Assembly (NCBI RefSeq): GCF_029212375.1
Contig: NZ_JARGNU010000017.1
Location: 1 to 64,000 of the forward strand
DNA: 64,000 nucleotides
Reading direction: 5' to 3'
Origin: Zhongshania sp.
GTDB lineage: Bacteria; Pseudomonadota; Gammaproteobacteria; Pseudomonadales; Spongiibacteraceae
The first letter of the stretch is position 1, and the number at the start of each line of letters is the position of its first letter. Below are positions 18,086 through 26,638 of the stretch, piece by piece. Below the pieces are notes generated by a model. That model saw only the letters and a program-made list of their open reading frames with translations. It searched no databases and was not told the origin of the DNA. A program made the translations under genes and the position numbers.

Positions 18086-19459
18086 TTATTGCCCACGAAC
18101 GAAAGCGGGCAGCCAAGTTGCCAAGGCCGGCCACCAAGCCAATAGAAATAACATTAGTAATTGCAACCCAATATACGGTGCTACGCCACGATAAATATCT
18201 GCGGTAGACACCGACGGCGGCGCCACACCGCGTAGATAAAATAGTGCGAAGCCAAACGGTGGAGTTAGGAATGAGGTTTGTAAATTTAGGGCAATCATAA
18301 TGCCCAGCCAAATCGGATCAACACCCATGGCCAATAAAATGGGGCCTACAATGGGCACCACTACAAAGGTAATTTCAATAAAATCGAGAATAAATCCGAG
18401 TAAAAAAATAACCACCATAACGATCAAGGTTGCAGTAATAACACCGCCAGGTAATTTAGCAAAAAAGTGTTGGATAAGATCATCGCCACCAAAACCGCGG
18501 AATACTAATGAAAACACCGCCGCGCCAATCAAAATCATAAATACCATGCAGGTAACTTTTAGGGTTTCTCTCGCTACTTCGCCCAAACGCGACCAGCTAA
18601 GCTGACCTTTTGCAGCAGCCATTAAGGCTGCGCCCAACGCCCCCACTCCGGCGGCTTCGGTGGGCGTGGCTGCACCGGCCAGTATCGATCCCAAAACCGT
18701 CATAATTAGCCCAATAGGGGGCAGCAAACCCTTTAGCAAGGCGCTCAGCGACGGTGGATTTAAATCTTTGGCGGCGGGCGCGCGCGCCGGCTGGCGAATG
18801 GCAATAAAGCCCATATAGAGCAAATACAAACACACTAACATTAGGCCGGGCACTAAGGCGCCAATAAATAAATCACCTACCGATAGGGTCTTGGGGCTGT
18901 ACACGCCCATGTCCAATTGCGCCTGCTGATACGCGCTAGATAAGGTGTCGCCGAGTAGCACGAGGGCAATAGAGGGCGGAATAATCTGCCCCAAAGTGCC
19001 GGTCGCGCAAATGGTGCCGGTCGCCAATTTTGGATCGTAGCCGCGATTGAGCATAGTGGGTAATGACATCAAGCCCATGGTGACCACGGTGGCGCCAACA
19101 ATACCGGTGCTGGCCGCCAACAACATGCCGACCAGAATCACCGAGAAGCCCAGGCCGCCGCGGCTGCGACCAAACAGCGCCGCCATATTGTCGAGCAATT
19201 CCTCGGCCAAGCGGCTTTTTTCAAGTAGGACGCCCATCAGCACAAACAGTGGCACTGCAATTAGGGTGACATTACTAATGGTGCCGTACAGCCGGTTTGG
19301 CAGAGCCGATAAAAATGAGGCGTCAAAATAACCTAAAATAATACCAATACCGGCAAATATCATCGCGGTGCCGGCCAAACTAAAGGCCACTGGATAACCC
19401 AGCATCAGCACCAAGCAAATGGCGACGAACATCAATATAGGCAGAAGCTCAATCAACAT
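18086..19459 (-). CDS. dctM: TRAP transporter large permease subunit (DctM family)
   Basis: A 457-residue membrane protein with about 12 hydrophobic segments and DctM signatures: IPLFVLMGVLLEKS, GIVGATVVTMGLMSLPTML, ATGTICATGTLGQIIPPSIALVLLGD and a C-terminal LQTSFLTPPFGFALFYLRG. It drives sodium-coupled uptake with DctQ and the binding protein. The start is placed at ATG 19459, where the hydrophobic protein begins and a GAGG site lies upstream; a longer frame to 19516 only overlaps dctQ. It overlaps dctQ by 11 bases, so the two are translationally coupled. Confidence 0.93.
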   Translation of the reverse strand: MLIELLPILMFVAICLVLMLGYPVAFSLAGTAMIFAGIGIILGYFDASFLSALPNRLYGTISNVTLIAVPLFVLMGVLLEKSRLAEELLDNMAALFGRSRGGLGFSVILVGMLLAASTGIVGATVVTMGLMSLPTMLNRGYDPKLATGTICATGTLGQIIPPSIALVLLGDTLSSAYQQAQLDMGVYSPKTLSVGDLFIGALVPGLMLVCLYLLYMGFIAIRQPARAPAAKDLNPPSLSALLKGLLPPIGLIMTVLGSILAGAATPTEAAGVGALGAALMAAAKGQLSWSRLGEVARETLKVTCMVFMILIGAAVFSLVFRGFGGDDLIQHFFAKLPGGVITATLIVMVVIFLLGFILDFIEITFVVVPIVGPILLAMGVDPIWLGIMIALNLQTSFLTPPFGFALFYLRGVAPPSVSTADIYRGVAPYIGLQLLMLFLLAWWPALATWLPAFVRGQ

Positions 19460-19967
19460 AGCTGGCCGCCTCTGGGCTGACGAGTACGATTGTATTGCGC
19501 AGGAGTTCGGCAACACCTTGTAAGGCGAGGTTTATGGCCATTAGCGGCAGTAGCGATTTCAATAAATACACAAATGGCAGGCCGCCAGGCTCTACCGAGG
19601 TTTCGTGAATCGCCCAAGCGTTGCCGGCAAATTCCCAGCTAGTGAATAAAATGAGTCCGCAGAGGGGTAACAAAAACACAATACAACCAATACTATCAAT
19701 CCATGCTTTAGTGCGCGGCGAGTAGCGCTGATAAAAAATATCGACCCGCACGTGGCCACCATGCTTGAGCGTATAAGCAGCGCCCAGCATAAAGACGATG
19801 CCGTGCAGATACGTTACAGATTCCTGCAATGCGGTCATGCCCTGACCAAAACCGTAGCGCATAATGACCACCGCGGCGGTTCCTAGCATCATCAAGGGAA
19901 TTAAGTACGCCAAAAGGCGTCCAAAGCGCTCGGTAAACGAATCGATTAAAATTACACACTGTTTCAC
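19449..19967 (-). CDS. dctQ: TRAP transporter small permease subunit (DctQ family)
   Basis: About 172 residues with four membrane segments. DctQ-type features are FTERFGRLLAYLIPLMMLGT, the LHGIVFMLGAAYTLKHGGHVRVDIFYQ segment and the WAIHETSVEPGGLPFVYLLK loop. It partners DctM, which it overlaps by 11 bases. The start is uncertain: GTG 19967 has a CAGGGA site at suitable distance, while another GTG at 19994 would add nine residues. Confidence 0.88.
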   Translation of the reverse strand: MKQCVILIDSFTERFGRLLAYLIPLMMLGTAAVVIMRYGFGQGMTALQESVTYLHGIVFMLGAAYTLKHGGHVRVDIFYQRYSPRTKAWIDSIGCIVFLLPLCGLILFTSWEFAGNAWAIHETSVEPGGLPFVYLLKSLLPLMAINLALQGVAELLRNTIVLVSPEAASYVD

Positions 19968-20043
19968 TGATCGGCATCCCTGAATTAGCTGCACATTATA
20001 GCCATTCTATTGCCGCTCCCGCGAGCCTAGCTCAGGAGAAGCC

Positions 20044-20691
20044 ATGCGCAGGATTTTACTTAGCACTCTAGTCGCTCTATGCAGCGCTATTAGCCACGCC
20101 GATATTATTGCTCGCTACGCCATGGGCTCAGAAACCATTGTGCTCAGCTACCGCGATGACCAGCATATTCGCGTCGATCGCGGGCAAATGGGCTATTCCA
20201 TTATTAATGGCGAGCAGGCAACGGCCATTATTAGCCAAGGCGGCGCCCAAGTAGTGATGAACGTAGACGAGATGGGCGAGGTGATTGCCAACGCACAACA
20301 GGGCCAAGCCATAACCGTTCCCGACACTCAGGCGGTTAGTCTTAGCCCCACCAAGGAGTTTAGTAATATCGCGGGCTTTAAGGGCCGCGTGTATAACGTG
20401 AACACGGGCACGGCGAATTACCGCACGGTACTCACCGACAGTCCGGTGGTTATTCAAGCCAGCGATGCCCTACGGCAATTTTTCCGGCGCTTTGCCGGTG
20501 CCATGAAAAATGACCGCGGCAATAAGCTGCTCGCCCTAGAGAACAGTTTCAAAGATCAGCCTGATCGCGGGGTTTTATACGTTGAAGGCGGTTTTAAGCT
20601 GGTCAGTATTGGCCAAGGCGATCGCCCCAACAGTCATTACACGCCGCCACCAATCGGAATTCAGTTTAATATGCCCGCTGCCAGCCGTTAA
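20044..20691 (+). CDS. Secreted protein of unknown function
   Basis: A 215-residue protein with a clear signal peptide (LLSTLVALCSAISHA, cleavage near residue 19). The mature part is beta-rich (IIARYAMGSETIVLSYRDDQHIRVD, GQMGYSIINGEQATAIISQGG) and resembles small periplasmic proteins with DUF4412-like strands, but I do not recognise the family firmly. A short GAGAAGCC ribosome site precedes the ATG. It is divergent from dctQ and precedes an unrelated cytoplasmic gene by 73 bases. Confidence 0.7.
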   Translation: MRRILLSTLVALCSAISHADIIARYAMGSETIVLSYRDDQHIRVDRGQMGYSIINGEQATAIISQGGAQVVMNVDEMGEVIANAQQGQAITVPDTQAVSLSPTKEFSNIAGFKGRVYNVNTGTANYRTVLTDSPVVIQASDALRQFFRRFAGAMKNDRGNKLLALENSFKDQPDRGVLYVEGGFKLVSIGQGDRPNSHYTPPPIGIQFNMPAASR

Positions 20692-20764
20692 ATCTGTGGC
20701 TTAGACGACAGGCTGTAGCGTACACCGTGAATTGAGCGCGTAAAATCGGTATCATTGGCCGCCC

Positions 20765-21292
20765 ATGCCAAGTGAATTTATACGCGCTATGACCGAACAA
20801 GCTCCCTTTGCCGACCAAGAAACCTTGCTGGAATTATTTGCGGGTATTCACCCGAGCAATAATCAGCCCATTTTCGAGAAAGTCTTGGCCACCCCCTTAG
20901 AAGGCGTAAGCGAGTACCGACTGCTGAAGTCGCCGCTGTTTGTGCGCGGCCTCGCCGCATTAGACACCGTAAAAATTAACGAAGATGCCCGCGGCCGATT
21001 TAACTTAATTGAGCACAGCGGCAACCTCTGTGTGCGAGTGTTTTTGCGACAGCCCAATGAAGATCTAGAAGTTCAGCTCACCGCAGAAATTGAAAAGCTC
21101 GGCGGCAGCCTCGATATTAAAACCGATCGCGCCATCGCCTACAGTATTCACTTTGGCGTGGGATTTAGCAGTATCGAAGAATTGCTAAACAAATGGGCTA
21201 ATAGCGATCAGGCTAAGTGGGTCTATGGCAATGTTTACGACCCCGAGACTGGCGACCCACTGAATTGGTGGCAGGCACTGCTCCAAGCTTGA
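20765..21292 (+). CDS. DUF4265-like protein, function unknown
   Basis: A 175-residue cytoplasmic protein. The segments [30 protein letters not shown] and GNLCVRVFL resemble DUF4265 proteins, where a GxYRLxNIPFFxxGLAxGDVV core is typical. That match is from memory and moderate. The end has an acidic, tryptophan-rich stretch ([17 protein letters not shown]). No catalytic motif is seen. It lies 22 bases before yaaA, suggesting cotranscription. An internal ATG eight codons in is an alternative start. Confidence 0.65.
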   Translation: MPSEFIRAMTEQAPFADQETLLELFAGIHPSNNQPIFEKVLATPLEGVSEYRLLKSPLFVRGLAALDTVKINEDARGRFNLIEHSGNLCVRVFLRQPNEDLEVQLTAEIEKLGGSLDIKTDRAIAYSIHFGVGFSSIEELLNKWANSDQAKWVYGNVYDPETGDPLNWWQALLQA

Positions 21293-21314
21293 ACCAACTG
21301 TCACAGGACTCCCT

Positions 21315-22091
21315 ATGCTACTGCTTATCTCGCCAGCCAAAACCTTGGATTTTGACAGCCCAGCGCACACCAAGAAATTTAGCCAAGCCGATTTTTTGCC
21401 GCGCTCCCAAGCGCTGATTGATCAACTGCAAGCGCTCAGTCCAAACGACATCTCCGGCCTGATGAAAATCAGTCCCAAGCTCGGCGAACTCAACCACCAG
21501 CGCTTTATGAACTGGCAGCTGCCCTTTAGCCCAGATAATGCCAAAGCGGCGGTGCTGGCCTTTCGCGGTGATGTATATACGGGCCTAGATGCCGACAGCT
21601 TTAACGCTAGCGATTTCACCTTTGCCCAGCAGCATCTGCGTATATTGTCTGGGCTATATGGTCTACTGCGCCCCCTCGACTTGATCCAGCCTTACCGGCT
21701 AGAAATGGGCACCAAATTTGAAAATAAAGCGGGCAAAAATCTTTATCAATTTTGGGATACCGAGATTACCGAGGCGGTGAATAAACAACTTGCCAACATT
21801 AAATCTCAGGTGCTGGTCAATCTCGCGTCGAATGAATACTTTAGCGCCATCAAACCCAAGGCCCTCGCCGCTGATATTATTACCCCAGTATTCAAAGATT
21901 ATAAAAACGGCAAATACAAAATCATCAGTTTTTACGCCAAAAAAGCTCGCGGTTTAATGGCCAGCTACGTGATTAAACATCGGATTAAAAACGTGGACGA
22001 GCTAAAGCAGTTCGACACCGACGGCTATTATTATTGCCCCGAACAATCCACTGCACGAGAGTGGATCTTCTTACGCGACGGCGCAGAATAA
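21315..22091 (+). CDS. yaaA: Peroxide stress protein YaaA
   Basis: A 258-residue protein, the family's usual length. YaaA limits free iron and DNA damage during hydrogen peroxide stress in E. coli and binds DNA. Family motifs are the N-terminal [11 protein letters not shown], the central RFMNWQLPF and [40 protein letters not shown], and the C-terminal [19 protein letters not shown]. It converges with the EVE-domain gene, whose stop is two bases away. Confidence 0.96.
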   Translation: MLLLISPAKTLDFDSPAHTKKFSQADFLPRSQALIDQLQALSPNDISGLMKISPKLGELNHQRFMNWQLPFSPDNAKAAVLAFRGDVYTGLDADSFNASDFTFAQQHLRILSGLYGLLRPLDLIQPYRLEMGTKFENKAGKNLYQFWDTEITEAVNKQLANIKSQVLVNLASNEYFSAIKPKALAADIITPVFKDYKNGKYKIISFYAKKARGLMASYVIKHRIKNVDELKQFDTDGYYYCPEQSTAREWIFLRDGAE

Positions 22092-22093
22092 TT

Positions 22094-22555
22094 CTACTGC
22101 GCCATTGTCATAATCTGCCGCCACTCCTCTGGAGTGACCGGCATAATCGACAGACGACTGCCCTTTTGTACTAGCAGCATTTCACCCAGTGCCGGCTCTG
22201 CTTTTAGCGCGGCCAGCGGCAGCAAACGTTCAAACTTACGTTCAAAGCGCACATCGACCATAAACCAGCGCGGGTTTTCTGGGCTGGCTTTGGGGTCAAA
22301 ATAGCGCGACTCTGGATTCTGAGCGCTGCTGTCTGGGTAGGCCTCGCGCACCACTTCGGCAATACCGGCAATCCCCGGTTGAGGGCAGGAGGAGTGGTAG
22401 AAAAACACCTTGTCACCCAGCTTCATTTGGTCGCGCATCATATTGCGGGCCTGATAATTTCTCACCCCGTCCCAGTGCTCGGTGCTATTAGGCCGGTCGC
22501 GCAGATCGTCGAGGCTAAAGGTGTCGGGCTCTGATTTCATCAACCAGTAAGCCAT
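22094..22555 (-). CDS. EVE domain protein
   Basis: A 153-residue protein that is an EVE domain from end to end (YWLMKSEPDTFSLDDL, GVRNYQARNMMRDQMKLGDKVFFYHS, GIAGIAEVVREAYPD, RWFMVDVRFERKFERLL). EVE is a PUA-like fold that binds modified bases in DNA or RNA; the aromatic cage residues W3 and the WDGVRNYQAR loop are present. The start is set at ATG 22555. A longer open frame to 22882 runs back across the start of the divergent methyltransferase gene and has no family similarity. It shares its upstream region with that DUF938 methyltransferase. Confidence 0.93.
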   Translation of the reverse strand: MAYWLMKSEPDTFSLDDLRDRPNSTEHWDGVRNYQARNMMRDQMKLGDKVFFYHSSCPQPGIAGIAEVVREAYPDSSAQNPESRYFDPKASPENPRWFMVDVRFERKFERLLPLAALKAEPALGEMLLVQKGSRLSIMPVTPEEWRQIMTMAQ

Positions 22556-22656
22556 TGTTGTACTCCTGAAAAAGCCGTTACACTTGGCGCCAGCCGAGGA
22601 GCGGCTGGCCGTATTCGCCAAGGGATGATTTAAGCATAGTTCAAAGGGATTTAACC

Positions 22657-23262
22657 ATGATTCAAGCCAAGCCCTTTTCACAGGCCTGTGAAAACAACCA
22701 ACATTATATTTTTGAGAAATTAGCGCCCTTATTGGCCGCCAGCCAACGCGTGTTAGAAATTGGCAGCGGCACGGGTCAGCACGCCGTGTATTTTGCCGCC
22801 AATATGCCCCATATTCACTGGCAGTGCAGTGATCGCAGAGAAAATTTAACGGGAATTCAAGCGTGGATCGACGAGTCGGCACTTGCTAATTTAGCACCGC
22901 CCGTCGCCCTTGATGTGCGCGAAATTGACTGGCCGGAGCCAAAATTTGACGCAATTTACTCGGCAAATACCCTACATATTATGAGCTGGCACGAAGTGGA
23001 ATTGTTTTTTAGCCACTTGCGCAAAAGCCTTAAAGATGACGGCTTACTCTGTATTTACGGGCCATTTAATTATAACGGTGACTACACCTCGGCCAGTAAT
23101 GCCGGCTTTGACAGCTGGCTAAAGCAGCGCGACGGCCAAAGCGGTATTCGCGATTTTGAGGCCATTAACGCCCTCGCCGAAAAAATCGGTCTGCGCTTAT
23201 TAGCCGACCACGCCATGCCCGCTAATAATCGCCTGTTAATTTGGCAATCTCCAGCTCAATAA
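22657..23262 (+). CDS. DUF938 family SAM-dependent methyltransferase
   Basis: A 201-residue class I methyltransferase. Motif I is VLEIGSGTGQHAVYFA (about 31-46). The acidic residue closing motif II is in CSDRRENL, and IYSANTLHIMSWHEVELFF and GLLCIYGPFNYNGDYTS are typical of DUF938 (related to human METTL26). The substrate is unknown. It is divergent from the EVE gene and ends just before a bidirectional terminator. Confidence 0.9.
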   Translation: MIQAKPFSQACENNQHYIFEKLAPLLAASQRVLEIGSGTGQHAVYFAANMPHIHWQCSDRRENLTGIQAWIDESALANLAPPVALDVREIDWPEPKFDAIYSANTLHIMSWHEVELFFSHLRKSLKDDGLLCIYGPFNYNGDYTSASNAGFDSWLKQRDGQSGIRDFEAINALAEKIGLRLLADHAMPANNRLLIWQSPAQ

Positions 23263-23272
23263 ATCTGCCCAT

Positions 23273-23303
23273 AAAAAAACCCAGCACGGTGGCTGGGTTT
23301 TTT
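23273..23303. terminator. Bidirectional intrinsic terminator
   Basis: AAAACCCAGC and GCTGGGTTTT form a hairpin with a 6-base loop, bounded by A and T runs, so it can end transcription from the DUF938 gene on the plus strand and from the OmpA gene on the minus strand. Confidence 0.92.
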
Positions 23304-23330
23304 AACAAACTAACTAATCACATCATGTGC

Positions 23331-24986
23331 TTAGTAGTCGATTTCCTCATCTGAAGATTCGTACTCGTACTCTTCTTCAGCAGCTGGTTCTTCGCTCATG
23401 TAATCGTCTTCAGCGGCAGGCGTTTCAACCGCCTCTTCCGCCATGGGCTCAACCATAGGCTCGTCCATCATTGGCTCGTCGTCCATCATTGGCTCGTCCA
23501 TCATTGGCTCGTCCATCATTGGCTCGTCGTCCATCATTGGCGCTACCGATGCACCGCCATCGCCAAGTACTTTCAACTCAACCCGACGGTTTAGTGCACG
23601 GCCGTCTTTGGTTTCGTTGCCGGCAATAGGTTGCTCTTCGCCGTAGCCGCGAGCAGTCAAACGATTTGCCTCAACACCGCCGCTAACCAAGTAGTTCTTC
23701 ACTGATTTAGCGCGATTCTGTGACAGGTTCATATTGTAGCTATCGCTACCAGTGCTGTCGGTGTGGCCCTGCAGTTCAACTTCAAAACTAGGTGAGCTCA
23801 CCAGTGTTTCAGCAACGCCATTCAGAATGGTTTCTGCATTTACGGTCAGTTGCGCACTGTTCAGCTCAAAGTTTACGCCACGCAGAATTACTGCCTGATC
23901 CTTCGCACAACCATTAGACATAACCGCTTGGCCAGCTGGGGTATCTGGGCAGGCATCGTCGGCATCAACTACGCCGTCGTTGTCGCTGTCTAAAGGGCAA
24001 CCGCTAGCATTTACTTTAGCGCCAGCTGGGGTATCTGGGCAGGCATCGTCGGCATCAACTACGCCGTCGTTGTCGCTGTCTAAAGGGCAACCGCTAGCAT
24101 TTACTTTAGCGCCAGCTGGTGTATTTGGGCACTGGTCGAGGTAATCGGCTACACCGTCGTTATCGCCGTCAAGTGGGCAGCCAACGCTGTCTACCTGAAC
24201 GCCGCGAGGTGTCGCTGGGCACTCATCCATTTCATCGGAAACGCCGTCGCCGTCAGCATCTTGTACGCCGTATTTAGCGTCAAAGAAGTTATAGCGTAAA
24301 CCAACTAACAGGCTTTGTGCGCTGTATTCAATTTCGGTTTCGGTGGTGCCCGATTTAAAGCTGGCATCGTCGCCAACGCTGTAACGGTAACCAGCATCTA
24401 AAGCCAAACGAGGCGTCATGTGGAAGGTAATACCGGCACCGAGTTGAGCGATAGTCACGTCATCATCGGCATCACCAAAATCAAGATTTGCCTGACCTAG
24501 ACCAAAACCAATATAAGGACGTAGACGCTCTGTAGCAGAGAAGTCGTACCACAAGTTACCCATCATTGAGGTGACTTCTAGCGAACCGTCGCTCGACACA
24601 GATACACCGCCACTAGAAAGGCTGTCTACATCGTTTTCACCTTGACGGTATTCAAATTCAAGTCGAATGGGGCTTTCAAACTTATAACCAACGGTGAAGC
24701 CATAGCTAATTGCTTTGTCGTAGCTTGTTTCGAAGTTGCCGCTCGCAGCACCGCCGCCCAACAATCCACCTACTAAATCACCAACAACAGGGATTCCACC
24801 CAGGATTCCGCCAAGGCCACCTGGAGACGTTGTTGTTACCGTACCGTCGGCATCAAATACGTCGTTATAAAAAGCATTACCACCGATGTAGACGCCCGTC
24901 TCCTTTTCAGGTTCGGCCAAAGCGCCACCCGCCGCCGAGGCTAAAATCACACCCGCCGCAAGAGTCGTTTTCCATTGCTTACTCAT
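23331..24986 (-). CDS. OmpA-family outer membrane protein with TSP3 repeats and acidic Met-rich tail
   Basis: About 551 residues. A signal peptide (ending near GGALA) is followed by an eight-stranded OmpA-like barrel (about 30-245). A calcium-binding thrombospondin type 3 region (about 250-370) has repeats such as DSDNDGVVDADDACPDTP. An OmpA C-terminal peptidoglycan-binding domain (about 385-480; LQGHTDSTGSDSYNMNLSQNRA) is followed by a tail of about 65 residues built of MMDEP and MMDDEP units and Glu/Asp/Tyr. Two TSP3 units are encoded by a perfect 90-bp tandem duplication. The start is ATG 24986, since an AGGGG site sits 7 bases before it but abuts the ATG at 24992. It is probably an abundant structural protein linking outer membrane and murein. 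Confidence 0.93.
   Translation of the reverse strand: MSKQWKTTLAAGVILASAAGGALAEPEKETGVYIGGNAFYNDVFDADGTVTTTSPGGLGGILGGIPVVGDLVGGLLGGGAASGNFETSYDKAISYGFTVGYKFESPIRLEFEYRQGENDVDSLSSGGVSVSSDGSLEVTSMMGNLWYDFSATERLRPYIGFGLGQANLDFGDADDDVTIAQLGAGITFHMTPRLALDAGYRYSVGDDASFKSGTTETEIEYSAQSLLVGLRYNFFDAKYGVQDADGDGVSDEMDECPATPRGVQVDSVGCPLDGDNDGVADYLDQCPNTPAGAKVNASGCPLDSDNDGVVDADDACPDTPAGAKVNASGCPLDSDNDGVVDADDACPDTPAGQAVMSNGCAKDQAVILRGVNFELNSAQLTVNAETILNGVAETLVSSPSFEVELQGHTDSTGSDSYNMNLSQNRAKSVKNYLVSGGVEANRLTARGYGEEQPIAGNETKDGRALNRRVELKVLGDGGASVAPMMDDEPMMDEPMMDEPMMDDEPMMDEPMVEPMAEEAVETPAAEDDYMSEEPAAEEEYEYESSDEEIDY
23466..23545 (-). repeat. Short in-frame repeats encoding MMDEP units
   Basis: Five units of 15 or 18 bases with the shared core CATCATTGGCTCGTC encode MMDEP or MMDDEP in the C-terminal tail of the OmpA protein. 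The two unit lengths suggest slippage-type variation. Confidence 0.85.
23931..24110 (-). repeat. Perfect 90-bp tandem duplication in the TSP3 region
   Basis: 23931-24020 and 24021-24110 read identically by eye, giving two identical 30-residue TSP3 units (AGAKVNASGCPLDSDNDGVV and the following DADDACPDTP). Nucleotide identity implies a recent duplication. Confidence 0.9.
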
Positions 24987-25207
24987 AAACATCCCCTAAT
25001 CATTAAAGTTATACCCCGCTCAGATACCTTATCAGATACAAAAGTCGGGGGTAATTCTCACTTGCGCAATACTAGCCCATAGTAGTGCAAAATATAATCA
25101 AAAATACGTGCACAATTAACGAATACGCAGTGACGCATGCTAAACCGGCAAATCTCTGCGGTAAAGCTTTGCTTGCGTGCTATATTTCGCAAAAATTAGC
25201 TATTTTA

Positions 25208-26491
25208 CTACTTGGCGCGAATCACTTTTAAAGAAACTCGGCGGTTGCGCGCTCGCCCTTCACTACTATTATTGTCGGCAATAGGCATGCTAGCGCCAAA
25301 AGCCTGAACATCCATGCGCTGCGCCGCGACACCTAGGGCAATCAATTCCGCCCGCACCGCCCGCGCCCGCGCTCGTGACACGCGGTAATTCAATTCTTCA
25401 CTGCCACTATTGTCACTGTGGCCCTGCACCGCCAGCCGGAACTGCGGCGACGCCAGCATTACCTCGGCCACACGACTAAGGTGCTCGCGGGCCTGGTCGC
25501 TAACAAGGGTTTCACCAAGGCCAAACGCTATCCCTTCCAAGCGCACGGCCTGCCGTGCGGCGCAGCCATTGCGCAATACTCGCTCTCCCTGGGCGCTATT
25601 GGGGCATTGATCGGCACTATTTTTGACCCCATCATTATCGCTGTCCATGCAGCCATTACTATCAACTTCATTGCCCGCTGGTGTGTTTGGGCAGCGATCA
25701 ATTGGATCTATTACGCTGTCGCCATCACTGTCGGCACAACCGTAATGGTCGGTTATTGCCGCACGCAAGGTATTGGGACAGCGGTCATTGTTGTCACTTA
25801 TGCCGTCGCCGTCGCTGTCCAGGTCCGCGGACCGCCCAGCAGAAAACAATTGATAACGCAGCCCCAGCTGCCAGCGCTGCCCCCGCGAGGCGCTGCTAAA
25901 ATCGTAGTCCGGTGCCTGAAAATGAAGATCTTCGCCCACAAAGTACTGGTACGACACGTCTACAAGCCAACGCGGCGTCAGCACCACACCCAGCGCAACG
26001 CCGCCGTGCAGTTCCCACAGCAGCTGCGTGTCGCCAGCCAACACCGCCCTAATACCGCTTACGCCGCCACCAATGGCAAGATTAACGCGCGAATTTCCCA
26101 GCGGAGTATCCCGCCACACACTGGCACTCGCACTTTGCTTGCGCAACGAGGAATAAGCCTGCGGCGCGCCCCGCGAATCTGTATTATCAAGGCCTAGGCG
26201 CTCGCCAAAGTAGCCCACTTCGGCACGCCAGTCCTCGGCAAAACCAAGCCCCACCCCAATACCCATGCGATTGCCGCCATCGTAGCCAAGCTGAGGGTTC
26301 GCTGTGCTGTCTGCCGAGGGGAATAATGGCGATAAATCGCGGCCTCTGTCACTGAGCGCGGCCTCACTAGCAGGCCACACCAGGGCCATCCCTGTGCTTA
26401 AATAATAAGTTACCGGCCCCTCTGCAGCGCCACTTAGCAAGGGAAAAAAGCCTATTAACACTGCAAGGCTTCGCCAATCATTATTATTCAA
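25208..26491 (-). CDS. OmpA-family outer membrane protein with TSP3 repeats (paralogue)
   Basis: A 427-residue protein with a signal peptide (VLIGFFPLLSGAA), a beta-barrel part (about 28-215; GGNRMGIGVGLGFAEDWRAEVGYFGE, YQYFVGEDLHF), three TSP3 calcium-binding units (DLDSDGDGISDNNDRCPNT and two more) and an OmpA C-terminal domain (about 310-425; FGLGETLVSDQAREHLSRV, VQGHSDNSGSEELNYRVSRA). It lacks the acidic tail of its neighbour. The start is probably TTG, with an AGGA site about 8 bases upstream. It lies 215 bases upstream of the first OmpA gene in the same direction, so the pair probably arose by an old duplication. Confidence 0.9.
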   Translation of the reverse strand: MNNNDWRSLAVLIGFFPLLSGAAEGPVTYYLSTGMALVWPASEAALSDRGRDLSPLFPSADSTANPQLGYDGGNRMGIGVGLGFAEDWRAEVGYFGERLGLDNTDSRGAPQAYSSLRKQSASASVWRDTPLGNSRVNLAIGGGVSGIRAVLAGDTQLLWELHGGVALGVVLTPRWLVDVSYQYFVGEDLHFQAPDYDFSSASRGQRWQLGLRYQLFSAGRSADLDSDGDGISDNNDRCPNTLRAAITDHYGCADSDGDSVIDPIDRCPNTPAGNEVDSNGCMDSDNDGVKNSADQCPNSAQGERVLRNGCAARQAVRLEGIAFGLGETLVSDQAREHLSRVAEVMLASPQFRLAVQGHSDNSGSEELNYRVSRARARAVRAELIALGVAAQRMDVQAFGASMPIADNNSSEGRARNRRVSLKVIRAK

Positions 26492-26638
26492 TCGTGTTTC
26501 CTATCGCTGTTGCTTACACCTGCATTTCACCAGAGCCGAGTGTAGCGCTCAGCAAGCGATTGACCAATAGCGCAGAACCAAGCGCTTTGCGCTACCATAC
26601 GCACCTGATTCCATTCTCCACCGCAAGGCTTCAATACC

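Noticed and set aside
22556-22882. N-terminal extension of the EVE gene
   Set aside because: It would overlap the divergent methyltransferase start and has no family similarity; the EVE fold begins at the ATG at 22555.
23931-24119. 90-bp repeats as a possible mobile or CRISPR feature
   Set aside because: They are coding TSP3 units, continuous in frame and without spacers.
25418-26197. 259-codon plus-strand open frame
   Set aside because: Lies antisense inside the OmpA/TSP3 paralogue, whose motifs are clear. The plus-strand product has no recognisable features and is an effect of codon bias.
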